Origin: Methanothrix sp.
Lineage (GTDB): Archaea > Halobacteriota > Methanosarcinia > Methanotrichales > Methanotrichaceae
DNA: 6,721 nucleotides
Assembly: GCA_028688535.1 (NCBI GenBank)
Contig: JAQTXY010000112.1
Span: forward strand, 1-6,721
Direction: 5' to 3'
The notes below the pieces were generated by a model. The model did not search any database, was not told the DNA's origin, and saw nothing but the letters and a program-made list of their open reading frames with translations. The position numbers were made by a program, and so were the translations under genes. The first letter of the stretch is position 1; each line of letters opens with the position of its first letter. Below are positions 1-6,602 of the stretch, piece after piece.

Positions 1-1018
1 TGGGTGAGAAGTAGTAGAGAATGCCCATTCCCAGGAATCCTACTACCTGCTTGCCGCCGCCGGTCTGGCCAGCCATGGTGGAGAATGGAAGACCATTGGG
101 GGTTGCGCCCCTGAAATCACGGTCGGCAAGGCCGATGCCGTCAACCTCGGGCATGTAGAAGCCGATGGTCTCGAAGCAGCCACAGGAGGTGTGGGGTGCA
201 TCGAAGAATGTGTACAGAAGCATCCTGCTGTACTCGCCGCCGGACCTCTTCTCAGCCATCTCATTGATAGCCGCATACTCGCCGGCAACGGCGTCAACTG
301 CGGTTCCCTTGGCTATCGGGAACTGGGGGCCCTCTGGGTCCACCTTAGCAGCAGCGCGTCCATCGAACCAGGTGATAGCTCCGCACAGGGAGGGCCTGTC
401 TGGGGTAACCACGCAGGCGCTGGTGGGAGCGAAAGCCTGGCACAGTGTGCAGCCGTAGAAGACATCGACGTCCTCATCGTGCAGTCCCTTGGCGCGCTCA
501 TCACGTGTCTTGTAGACTGCCATAGCCTTGGCCAGCTCGGCCTTAACTTGGGCTGGATCTGTGACGATGGTGATATCCATCTTCTCGATGAATGGCATCT
601 CGGCCTTGTACAGATCGATGACGGGGGTGTAGATCTCCTTCCAGGATGTGACACCCTTCTTCTTGAGGCTCTTGCCGATTCTCATCCAGATATCATATCT
701 CTGGTTGAGGTGCATGAGGCCGCTGATGTAGGAAAGAAGTGCGTGGTTGCGCCTCTCGATGATGGACTCCAGGTCCTTCTCGATCTTCTCGCCGCCCACT
801 CTGAAAATCATGCCGAAAGGCATGGTGGTGCCCTCTTTCATCTCTCCGAGATCGGGGCCGATAACGGTTACCTTTCCATCTTCAATCTGATCCATTGGTG
901 TGGCCAGGGACAGCTCGAATCCATCTGCCTTGGGGCCGCCCAGCTCTACCCATAGATCGTCTTTTCTGATTCTCTCGCCCTCAAACATAGGGGATATATC
1001 CAACTTTATGTCTGCCAT
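1..1018 (-). CDS. cdhC: Acetyl-CoA synthase/decarbonylase subunit beta (CdhC), 3' end cut off by the window
   Basis: This is the ACDS beta subunit. It makes or cleaves the C-C and C-S bonds of acetyl-CoA at the nickel-iron A-cluster, exchanging CO with CdhA and a methyl group with the corrinoid protein CdhD/CdhE. In acetate-using methanogens it runs in the cleavage direction, in the cytoplasm. The reading frame is open from the ATG at 1018 to the window edge, giving 339 residues; from memory the archaeal family is about 470, so roughly the last quarter is missing. All A-cluster cysteines are visible: C190-x2-C193, C202, C212 and the C279-G280-C281 motif. The protein starts directly with the catalytic part, as in archaea, and lacks the large N-terminal domain of bacterial ACS. 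An SD-like GAGGTG lies 5 nt before the ATG. It is the third gene of cdhABC, 31 nt after cdhB. Identification is firm from motifs and context. Confidence 0.96.
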   Translation of the reverse strand, partial: MADIKLDISPMFEGERIRKDDLWVELGGPKADGFELSLATPMDQIEDGKVTVIGPDLGEMKEGTTMPFGMIFRVGGEKIEKDLESIIERRNHALLSYISGLMHLNQRYDIWMRIGKSLKKKGVTSWKEIYTPVIDLYKAEMPFIEKMDITIVTDPAQVKAELAKAMAVYKTRDERAKGLHDEDVDVFYGCTLCQAFAPTSACVVTPDRPSLCGAITWFDGRAAAKVDPEGPQFPIAKGTAVDAVAGEYAAINEMAEKRSGGEYSRMLLYTFFDAPHTSCGCFETIGFYMPEVDGIGLADRDFRGATPNGLPFSTMAGQTGGGKQVVGFLGMGILYYFSP

Positions 1019-1023
1019 TAATA

Positions 1024-1029
1024 CACCTC
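1024..1029 (-). promoter_or_regulatory. Ribosome-binding site of cdhC
   Basis: The minus strand reads GAGGTG, 5 nt before the ATG at 1018. It is weaker than the AGGAGG sites of cdhA and cdhB but fixes the start, and it lies wholly within the 31-nt gap after the cdhB stop codon. Confidence 0.6.
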
Positions 1030-1049
1030 TTCTGATAATGAGATGAACT

Positions 1050-1613
1050 TTATTTCTTCATTGCTGCGATTACTTCATCCACGGCGGCGTGATAGTCGTT
1101 CGCGTTGAAGGCCATGTTGCCAAAGGTCATATTCGCATTGATGTGATAGTAGCGGTCAACGGATATGCGCTTGATATCTCGGTTGAAGTTCTTGAGTGTT
1201 GCGAACATGGCGTTGGCGAATTTGTAGAAGATGCCCATAAAGATAACGGCATCGTACTGTCCCTGTCCGTCCAGGCCCTTCCAATCGGGGAAGCGCAGGT
1301 AGTTGGTCAGGGGGTGCAGTCCTATCTGGTAAACGTTCTCCATGTAGCCCCTGTCCACAAAGCCCTTCACGGAATGCGCCGTGGCGGCAATGGGGATTCC
1401 CATCTTGCCCATTTCGATCATCTTATCGAACATGATGGGGTCGTCAAAGAGCTCTGCTCCCACAACGAGCAGAGGCCTCTTGGCCTTCTTGATGATTGCG
1501 CCCATAACCTTTGGCATGAAGCACTTGGCCTGCTCCGGTCCGGGGACCTGGGCCATCTCAAAAGGAATGGGGTTCTTAGTAGTGTCAATGCCCTTCTTAA
1601 CATCTGCTGCCAT
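1050..1613 (-). CDS. cdhB: CO dehydrogenase/acetyl-CoA synthase subunit epsilon (CdhB)
   Basis: This is the small epsilon subunit that pairs with CdhA in the alpha2-epsilon2 CO dehydrogenase component of the archaeal ACDS complex. Its exact role is unsettled; it has a DHS-like nucleotide-binding fold and a part in flavin-linked electron transfer has been proposed. The product has 187 residues. Visible family features are the strand-loop segment AKRPLLVVGAEL (about 44-55), the hydrophobic YDAVIFMGIFYKFAN segment (about 120-134) and the ISVDRYYHINANMTFGN segment near 150-166. I chose the ATG at 1613 because an AGGAGGA sits 7 nt upstream. A GTG at 1637 in the same frame would add eight residues and overlap the cdhA stop, but has no comparable site. 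It follows cdhA by 20 nt and precedes cdhC by 31 nt, so the three are surely co-transcribed. The N-terminus before the AKRP segment appears somewhat longer than in Methanosarcina homologues as I remember them. Confidence 0.95.
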   Translation of the reverse strand: MAADVKKGIDTTKNPIPFEMAQVPGPEQAKCFMPKVMGAIIKKAKRPLLVVGAELFDDPIMFDKMIEMGKMGIPIAATAHSVKGFVDRGYMENVYQIGLHPLTNYLRFPDWKGLDGQGQYDAVIFMGIFYKFANAMFATLKNFNRDIKRISVDRYYHINANMTFGNMAFNANDYHAAVDEVIAAMKK

Positions 1614-1620
1614 TTTTATC

Positions 1621-1627
1621 TCCTCCT
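1621..1627 (-). promoter_or_regulatory. Ribosome-binding site of cdhB
   Basis: The minus strand reads AGGAGGA, followed by 7 nt and the ATG at 1613. This near-perfect Shine-Dalgarno lies between the cdhA stop and cdhB and decides against the upstream GTG at 1637. Confidence 0.8.
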
Positions 1628-1633
1628 TTGCCC

Positions 1634-4051
1634 TCACTTCTTGGTCCTGATCTTCCTGGCAATCAATGTCGGGTCAAAGCTTACATCCGCGGGCCGCAGC
1701 GGTCCGGAGAGGATCTTCTTGGCCTTCCAGTCGATCTTCCAGCCGTACTTCTCCTCGAGAGTCTTCAACATATCTTCCTTGTAGACCAGTGGCAGGTCCT
1801 TGACGTCTCTGACAAAGAGGTGCCAATCATCGGGCAGCTTGCCGAAGTACTTCATGGAGATGTCGCAGTAGTGGGTCAGCTTGATTCCTCTACCGATGCT
1901 GTTATCGGAGGGTCGGAAGCAGAGCTTGGCCATCTCCAGCATAGCCTCTTCTTTGGTCTCGGCGATATAGAGCATGGCCTCGGGTGCAGGTTCAACCTGC
2001 TGCAAGCTTCCATCGCGAGCATCTATGGTCATCCAATCCTCAGGTTTGTCAGCCCTGCCCATGAAGGATCTGCGGTACATTACAGAGTGTGGCTGAACTA
2101 CCACAGGAATGCCGAGCCGGTTGCAGCCGGTAGCGATAGATGCAGCCTTCTGGGAGTATGCTCCCCAGGCAATTCCGCAGGCTCCAACTTTGTTCAGGAT
2201 GTAATCGGCTATATCATCGAAGTTGGCTCTGTGGTTTCTGCGGGCGAATATAGTTGCCACCTTGATGGCTGCACCCATGATGTTGGCATTGGCCACACAG
2301 GAACCGGTGTTGCAGATGTTCCTGCCATCGAAGCCGCCACCATACTGCTCCCAGATGGTCTTGCCGTCTGCATCGGTATAGAGCGACATATCCATAGCCA
2401 TGCAACCAGAGGTGACGACGATGTAACCGCGGTCTACGAACTCCTTGGCAATGTCGTAGCACTCCTTGGTCCCCTTGGGGTAATTTGAGCATCCAACCAG
2501 AGCGATAACACCCGGAATGGTTCCCATGACAATGGGCATGCCTACAGCTCGGATCTCGGTATCACGTGCGGGGCCACGGCCTGCTCTCATTCTGAACTTC
2601 TGATTCTTTACATACTGGCGGTTGGCGTACTCAAAGAGGTCCAGGATGTTTATTCCCTGTGGGCAGGACTGCTCGCATCTTCCGCATCCTACGCAGATCT
2701 CGTACATGGAGGAGAATGCTTCCAGATTGCCCTTCTTAGCCTCAGCAATAAGGTCACTGATTCTGATGTGGGGTGGACAAACGAAGGCACACTCGTTGCA
2801 GGTAGTGCACTTCTCAACTCCTTCCTTGAACTGCTCGGCTGTGATCAGATTCTGAATCTTGGCTTCTGCACGCTTGGGCTTAACAGCAATGGCAACTCTG
2901 ATGCCAATCTCGCCTGCCTTAGTCGGGTCAAGTACTGCTACACCTGGCATCTTGAAGCTTACTAGATCTTCTACAATCTGATCAACGGGATCGTTGGTCC
3001 TGTCGGGCAGTCCGAGCATGATCTTATCTGTGGTGGCAATGACTGGGATCTTACGCATCTGAGCATCTCCCAGGACATCGCAGTAGACGCACTGCTCGTC
3101 TACCATGACGCAGTCCATGACTCCTGCACGAACCATCTTTCTCCACCAGCCCATGGCTCCTGCAATCTTTGCCTTTGGGCCCAGGTTCTTTGGCACCTTG
3201 CTGTCTCTGCCGGTCTCAGTGATCCTGGTGAGATCGAAGGCAGTACAACAGACACCACCTATGTCCACTTTATCCCAAAGATTGTTGTTTTCTGCATAGA
3301 TCATGGCCTCAGCACCGGCAGCCAGATTATGACCGTAGGCAATAAGGACGCCCTTATTCTGATCCAGGGTACCCATGCCGATCTCAATGAGCGGGGCATC
3401 AGCTGCGCCACGAGGCATGTCGTAGGCAACAATCTGAAGCAGATCGCATATTTCCATGCCCAGATCGTCCATCATGCCGGTATGCAGGGCTTTGGACTCG
3501 AAATCCATGAAATAGCCCTCTTGGCCGGTATGAGTCGAGGCGACAAGCTGGACTACCTCTTCTTCGAGGTAAGCTAGGCCTTCATCGAAGTCCTTGAGGG
3601 TCTTGGGTTTCTTGCCGATGATGGTCTGGTAGAGGGGAGAATCAACCAGAATCTCGTCGCCCATGTCGAACTTCATGTCGCCGAACTTGTCGAGGCACCA
3701 GTGGTACAGATGTCTGCCGTGTGCAGCATGTGCACAGCATCCCATCAGGCAGGCAATAAGAACAATCTTGCCGCAAGCTCCGGCCTGATCTATGCCGCAT
3801 GCGCCTTTCTTGTTTCCAGTTAGGTCGCAGGGACCATAGGTGCACAAGGTGCATGTGTCGTCGGCTGGCGCGTACATGATCTTGTATCTATTCATTATCT
3901 TGTAGTCCCAGTCCCGGAGCGTTGCCACACCTGGCTTGGGGAATGGTCCCATCTCCTGGTCCCATTCATCCGCTTCCTTAACGACAGCCCCGATGTTGAT
4001 CTGGACGTTCTTCATGTCCTCAACCGAAAAGCTGCCCTCTTTTGTTGCCAT
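1634..4051 (-). CDS. cdhA: CO dehydrogenase subunit alpha of the CODH/ACS complex (CdhA)
   Basis: This is the nickel-iron CO dehydrogenase subunit. It interconverts CO and CO2 at the C-cluster and passes electrons to ferredoxin. With the 4051 start it has 805 residues, close to the roughly 800 usual for archaeal CdhA. In order: an N-terminal cluster region with C67-x2-C70-x4-C75-x9-C85 and further cysteines at 93, 101, 105 and 106; H241 (YGHN), C269 and C321 (VDEQC), which by homology should be C-cluster ligands; two ferredoxin motifs, C415-x2-C418-x2-C421-x3-C425-P and C453-x2-C456-x2-C459-x3-C463-P, present in archaeal CdhA but not in bacterial CooS; then C521, C550 and C585 (TGSCV), the remaining likely C-cluster ligands. 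Ligand assignments are inferred by motif, not alignment. The frame continues upstream to a GTG at 4126, but an AGGAGG 11 nt before the ATG at 4051 and family length favour the shorter form. It is first in cdhABC and divergent from the cobamide genes. Confidence 0.97.
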   Translation of the reverse strand: MATKEGSFSVEDMKNVQINIGAVVKEADEWDQEMGPFPKPGVATLRDWDYKIMNRYKIMYAPADDTCTLCTYGPCDLTGNKKGACGIDQAGACGKIVLIACLMGCCAHAAHGRHLYHWCLDKFGDMKFDMGDEILVDSPLYQTIIGKKPKTLKDFDEGLAYLEEEVVQLVASTHTGQEGYFMDFESKALHTGMMDDLGMEICDLLQIVAYDMPRGAADAPLIEIGMGTLDQNKGVLIAYGHNLAAGAEAMIYAENNNLWDKVDIGGVCCTAFDLTRITETGRDSKVPKNLGPKAKIAGAMGWWRKMVRAGVMDCVMVDEQCVYCDVLGDAQMRKIPVIATTDKIMLGLPDRTNDPVDQIVEDLVSFKMPGVAVLDPTKAGEIGIRVAIAVKPKRAEAKIQNLITAEQFKEGVEKCTTCNECAFVCPPHIRISDLIAEAKKGNLEAFSSMYEICVGCGRCEQSCPQGINILDLFEYANRQYVKNQKFRMRAGRGPARDTEIRAVGMPIVMGTIPGVIALVGCSNYPKGTKECYDIAKEFVDRGYIVVTSGCMAMDMSLYTDADGKTIWEQYGGGFDGRNICNTGSCVANANIMGAAIKVATIFARRNHRANFDDIADYILNKVGACGIAWGAYSQKAASIATGCNRLGIPVVVQPHSVMYRRSFMGRADKPEDWMTIDARDGSLQQVEPAPEAMLYIAETKEEAMLEMAKLCFRPSDNSIGRGIKLTHYCDISMKYFGKLPDDWHLFVRDVKDLPLVYKEDMLKTLEEKYGWKIDWKAKKILSGPLRPADVSFDPTLIARKIRTKK

Positions 4052-4062
4052 CGGAATCTTAG

Positions 4063-4068
4063 CCTCCT
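4063..4068 (-). promoter_or_regulatory. Ribosome-binding site of cdhA
   Basis: The minus strand reads AGGAGG, with 11 nt to the ATG at 4051. It marks that ATG as the start. The same-frame GTG at 4126 lies only 7 nt downstream of an AT-rich promoter-like element, so a transcript from that element would not contain it. Confidence 0.75.
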
Positions 4069-4130
4069 CTTCCTTTGATATACGCCGCTTGAGTTCGCAT
4101 AGAGTAGATAAAACACTTTCGGACACGGAA

Positions 4131-4141
4131 TAATATAAAAG
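4131..4141. promoter_or_regulatory. AT-rich TATA-like element A in the cdhA/cobD intergenic region
   Basis: The plus strand reads TAATATAAAAG and the minus strand CTTTTATATTA. Read on the minus strand, TTTATATT is one base from the methanogen box A consensus TTTA(T/A)ATA. It would place the cdhA start point near 4110, giving a leader of about 60 nt. Read on the plus strand, TATAAAAG preceded by purine-rich GGAA could serve the cobD side with a start near 4160. The orientation cannot be settled from sequence alone. Confidence 0.4.
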
Positions 4142-4172
4142 TTATTAGATCTCCACGAGTTACATAGTAGAA

Positions 4173-4186
4173 TTTTTATATATTAT
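4173..4186. promoter_or_regulatory. AT-rich TATA-like element B in the cdhA/cobD intergenic region
   Basis: The plus strand contains TTTATATA (4175-4182), an exact match to the methanogen box A consensus, preceded by GTAGAA, which could act as a BRE. In this direction transcription would start near 4205-4210, about 110 nt before the cobD GTG. Read on the minus strand it is TATATAAAAA, also a good TATA box. It would then start the cdhA transcript near 4150 with a leader of about 100 nt. It is the best single promoter candidate in the window, but its direction is ambiguous. Confidence 0.5.
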
Positions 4187-4300
4187 CAACCATAGCATAG
4201 CGAAGCCGTCCAATCACGATCGTTAATGGAAGATTTTCCGTCCACAAGATTGAAATGCCATCACAAATGAAGGCAAGGAAATCCATGATAAACCGGATAC

Positions 4301-4307
4301 GGAGGAG
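4301..4307 (+). promoter_or_regulatory. Ribosome-binding site that decides the cobD start
   Basis: GGAGGAG lies 10 nt before a GTG at 4318. No site of this strength precedes the upstream in-frame ATGs at 4255, 4267 or 4285; the 4285 ATG has only a weak AAGGAA 4 nt before it. This supports the GTG start. Confidence 0.55.
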
Positions 4308-4317
4308 CTTTGCCGAG

Positions 4318-5379
4318 GTGGCAATATGCCAACATGGCGGTAAAGTACAAGAGGCGGCATCTATCTTGGGAGCGGAGCCTTTAGACTTCTCTGCCAATAT
4401 CAATCCACTGGGCTCGCCACCTCTCAAGGAATTGTTTTTAGAAGAGCTAGGGAATATCGGCCACTATCCGGACAATAGCTACCGGAACTTTCGTCGCGCT
4501 GCAGCAAAATTTGTGAATGTAAATATGGAATGCATTGTGCCAGGTAATGGCTCCTCAGAGCTGATCCGGCTCTTTGCCGAATGCTGTCTGGAGGAAGGGA
4601 ACACAGCCCTTGTGCCCACGCCCTCCTTTGGTGAGTACACCAACCAATCCCTTATTGCCGGTGGGACCGTCAAGAAGGTAAACATCGACGAAGACGGACT
4701 GCCGATTCTATCACAAGCCGATCTAGCCCAGGCCAAACTGCTCTTCCTGTGTAACCCCAATAATCCCACAGGAAGGCTCCTCTCTGCAAGCCAGGTCATT
4801 GATCTGGCAGACAGATGCGAAGACGCGCAGACTTTCTTGCTGGTGGATGAAGCCTTCATTGAGCTTTCCGAGCCGGAGGAGAGTGTGGCAATCCAAGCAC
4901 CGTGCAAGGAGTATCTGTTCGTCATGAGGTCTCTGACCAAGTCCTTTGGTGTACCCGGCCTGCGCCTGGGATTTGGAGTGACAAATTCCAGGCTGGCTGG
5001 TATTTTGAATCTGGCCAGAATTCCCTGGTCCATAGGCTCGCTCGCAGCGGCGGCGGCAGAATATCTGCTTGGCTGTGATGAACATCTTATGCGTTCGCGG
5101 CAGATAATTAAGACGGAGACTCTTTGGCTGCAGGACTCCTTGCGGGGATTGGGGCTGCAGCCCCTCCCAAGCATGGTCAACTTCATACTGGTGGACATAA
5201 GGCCCTCTGGCCTGGCGTCCGATATTCTGGCTGAGAGGACCATGAGAGAGGGCGTGCTGGTGAGAGACTGTCAATCCTTTGGTCTCGGCAAGAGCTACAT
5301 CAGGGTAGCTGTGCGAAACAGAAGCGAGAATGAACGGTTGATTGTTGCATTGGAGAAGGCCTGCAGATGCAGAGGCTGA
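4318..5379 (+). CDS. cobD: L-threonine-O-3-phosphate decarboxylase (CobD), PLP-dependent, histidinol-phosphate aminotransferase-like
   Basis: CobD decarboxylates L-threonine phosphate to (R)-1-amino-2-propanol phosphate, which CbiB, encoded two genes downstream, attaches to adenosylcobyric acid. The fold is the class I/II aminotransferase (HisC-like) fold with PLP. The CobD signature is clear at the N-terminus: HGG at residues 6-8 and DFSANINPLG at 23-32, then Y50-P-D, GNGSSEL (76-82), CNPNNPTG (145-152, N146), VDEAF with D177, SLTK with the PLP lysine K208, GLRLGF, and IRVAVRNR (R329, R333) near the end, expected to bind the substrate. From the GTG at 4318 it has 353 residues, and the short stretch before HGG resembles other CobD proteins. 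An ATG at 4255 would add 21 basic, unconserved-looking residues. HisC is the main alternative, but HGG, SANINPLG and the neighbouring cbiB argue for CobD. In Methanosarcina mazei, CobD is reported to have L-threonine kinase activity as well; whether that holds here is unknown. Confidence 0.9.
   Translation: MAICQHGGKVQEAASILGAEPLDFSANINPLGSPPLKELFLEELGNIGHYPDNSYRNFRRAAAKFVNVNMECIVPGNGSSELIRLFAECCLEEGNTALVPTPSFGEYTNQSLIAGGTVKKVNIDEDGLPILSQADLAQAKLLFLCNPNNPTGRLLSASQVIDLADRCEDAQTFLLVDEAFIELSEPEESVAIQAPCKEYLFVMRSLTKSFGVPGLRLGFGVTNSRLAGILNLARIPWSIGSLAAAAAEYLLGCDEHLMRSRQIIKTETLWLQDSLRGLGLQPLPSMVNFILVDIRPSGLASDILAERTMREGVLVRDCQSFGLGKSYIRVAVRNRSENERLIVALEKACRCRG
5352..5355 (+). promoter_or_regulatory. 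Weak ribosome-binding site inside cobD for the cysteine-rich gene
   Basis: GGAG lies within the last codons of cobD, 11 nt before the ATG at 5367. The spacing is long, so translation probably also depends on ribosomes finishing cobD 13 nt into the next gene. Confidence 0.35.
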
Positions 5380-5609
5380 ATTGCGAGAGCTATCCCTGCC
5401 ACTTTCCAGACCAGGACTGCTCGCTTTGCTTTTGCCCATTTTATCCCTGCAAAGACAGCAGAACGGGTGGGCGAGAGGTGGACGGTGCTTGGTCCTGCCA
5501 GTCCTGCCGCATAATTCACATGTCCAATGTGGCAGAGATGGTCCTCGATGCCCTTATGAGGGGAGAGTCCATAGGTGCCGTCTGGAAAAATCTGGAGGCG
5601 CTGCTGTGA
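5367..5609 (+). CDS. Small cysteine-rich protein (cysteine-rich small domain, likely metal-binding)
   Basis: This is an 80-residue protein with eight cysteines in the pattern C6-x4-C11-x6-C18-x2-C21-x1-C23-x4-C28-x15-C44-x2-C47, plus H12 and H51, followed by a probable helix (about 53-80) without cysteines. The CxxCxC core followed by CPFYPC resembles the Pfam 'cysteine-rich small domain' that I associate with cobamide genes. Such a region is found as a C-terminal extension of CobD in Methanosarcina mazei, where deletion lowered but did not abolish activity. Here it is a separate gene: its start overlaps the last 13 nt of cobD in the -1 frame, and its stop is 10 nt before cbiB. The spacing implies translational coupling in one operon. 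Zinc or an iron-sulfur cluster could be bound; the sequence does not tell. A role as CobD partner is inferred from position and the fused homologue. Confidence 0.85.
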   Translation: MQRLNCESYPCHFPDQDCSLCFCPFYPCKDSRTGGREVDGAWSCQSCRIIHMSNVAEMVLDALMRGESIGAVWKNLEALL

Positions 5610-5613
5610 GGAG
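5608..5613 (+). promoter_or_regulatory. Ribosome-binding site of cbiB overlapping the preceding stop
   Basis: GAGGAG shares its first two bases with the TGA stop of the cysteine-rich gene (5607-5609) and lies 6 nt before the ATG at 5620. It selects this ATG over an in-frame ATG at 5575 inside the previous gene and suggests translational coupling. Confidence 0.75.
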
Positions 5614-5619
5614 CAGGCA

Positions 5620-6558
5620 ATGATTACAGAAAGCCTGGCCGTATTTCTCCTGGCTATAGCCTTCGACATCCTCTTAGGCGAGATGCCGGCCAAGGTTCAT
5701 CCTGTGGTCTGGATTGGAAAGCTCATAGCCTTCCTGCGCGCCAGGGTTATGCCCAGCAAGGCGGGCGGAATTGCTCTGGCGTTAATAGTAATAGCAGTAA
5801 CGGTTCTATCCGGCCACCTGATGGTTAGAGCGGCCGGATATGTTCCCCTATTGCCGCTGCTGGTCTCCGCATACCTGCTTAAGTCCACCATTGCGATCAA
5901 ATGTTTGTTGCAGGTCTCCCGGGATATCGGACTGATGATCGACAGGGACATGAACGAAGCCAAGTCGATGCTTCCCGCACTGGTAGGCCGCGATACCAGC
6001 TCTCTCTCCAAGAGTCAGGCAAGCTCGGCAGTGATAGAGTCGCTCTCTGAGAACTATGTGGACTCTATCCTCTCGCCCATCTTTTACTATCTTGTCTTTG
6101 CGCCCCTGGGCTATGGCCTCGAGGCTGCCTTAGCCTTCAAGGCCATCAGCACCATGGACTCCATGGTCGGCTACAAAACCAAAGGTCTCAAGGAGATTGG
6201 CTTTGCTGGAGCCAAGCTCGATGATCTGGCCAACTATATTCCCGCCCGCCTATCCATTATTCTCATCGCCCTGGCCCGGCCCGCCAGTGCAAACACTGCT
6301 CTGCGCGCGGCGCTGCGCGATCACAACAAGACGCCCAGCCCTAACTCAGGCTGGCCCATGGCTGCCCTGGCCGGCGCTCTGCATATCCGTCTGGAGAAGC
6401 CCGGCTACTATGTGCTGGAGGAAGATGGCAATGAGCCGGATACCTCGGATGTGCCACGCGCCCTTCGTCTTATGCAGACTGCAATCGCTCTCACCCTGGC
6501 CGCGGCATTATTGGTCCTGTTTTTTGGACCTATTTGCGGCGACCTCATGCCGATATAA
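5620..6558 (+). CDS. cbiB: Adenosylcobinamide-phosphate synthase (CbiB), membrane protein
   Basis: CbiB joins adenosylcobyric acid to (R)-1-amino-2-propanol phosphate (the CobD product), giving adenosylcobinamide phosphate, at the cytoplasmic membrane. The bacterial aerobic-pathway synonym is confusingly also CobD. The product has 312 residues, normal for the family. Signature motifs run in order: D16-x3-GE and HPVVWIG (27-33), GRDTSSL (123-129), IESLSENYVDS (139-149) followed by SPIFYY, KAISTMDSMVGYK (174-186), KLDDLANYIPAR (199-210) and SPNSGWPM (240-247). Hydrophobic segments near 5-20, 50-66, 75-95, 152-172, 209-220 and 285-304 are probable membrane spans. I chose the ATG at 5620 because it has GAGGAG 6 nt upstream and begins at the conserved hydrophobic N-terminus. 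The ATG at 5575 would add 15 charged residues encoded inside the preceding gene. It is the third gene of the cobD operon. Confidence 0.95.
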   Translation: MITESLAVFLLAIAFDILLGEMPAKVHPVVWIGKLIAFLRARVMPSKAGGIALALIVIAVTVLSGHLMVRAAGYVPLLPLLVSAYLLKSTIAIKCLLQVSRDIGLMIDRDMNEAKSMLPALVGRDTSSLSKSQASSAVIESLSENYVDSILSPIFYYLVFAPLGYGLEAALAFKAISTMDSMVGYKTKGLKEIGFAGAKLDDLANYIPARLSIILIALARPASANTALRAALRDHNKTPSPNSGWPMAALAGALHIRLEKPGYYVLEEDGNEPDTSDVPRALRLMQTAIALTLAAALLVLFFGPICGDLMPI

Positions 6559-6602
6559 TTTCTCGGCTCTTGGCTATTCGCGAAGCGGAATTGTGGAGGA
6601 GC

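Noticed and set aside
191..955. 254-codon plus-strand open frame opposite cdhC
   Set aside because: It is antisense to the conserved A-cluster region of cdhC and resembles no family. Its openness follows from the codon use of cdhC.
1089..1784. 231-codon plus-strand open frame opposite cdhB and the end of cdhA
   Set aside because: It spans the cdhA-cdhB junction on the wrong strand and has no recognisable motif; both genes beneath it are well supported.
1628..2488. 286-codon plus-strand open frame opposite the 3' part of cdhA
   Set aside because: It is a shadow of cdhA: the opposite strand carries conserved CdhA sequence including the C521, C550 and C585 motifs, and the frame has no recognisable domain.
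4052..4126. 25-codon upstream extension of cdhA, in frame from a GTG at 4126
   Set aside because: The strong AGGAGG before the ATG at 4051, family length, and the promoter-like element just upstream of the GTG all favour the shorter protein.
4228..4239. Inverted repeat GGAA-GATT-TTCC upstream of cobD as a hairpin or terminator
   Set aside because: The stem is only 4 bp with no extension and no following T-run, so it is expected by chance.
4190..4317. Possible cobalamin riboswitch before cobD
   Set aside because: No B12-box-like conserved segment or multi-stem structure is visible, the leader is short, and this class is mainly bacterial.
4479..5439. Two long minus-strand frames (4479-5243 and 4723-5439) opposite cobD
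   Set aside because: They are low-complexity, Ser/Arg- or Gln-rich translations antisense to a clearly conserved PLP enzyme, with no domain of their own.
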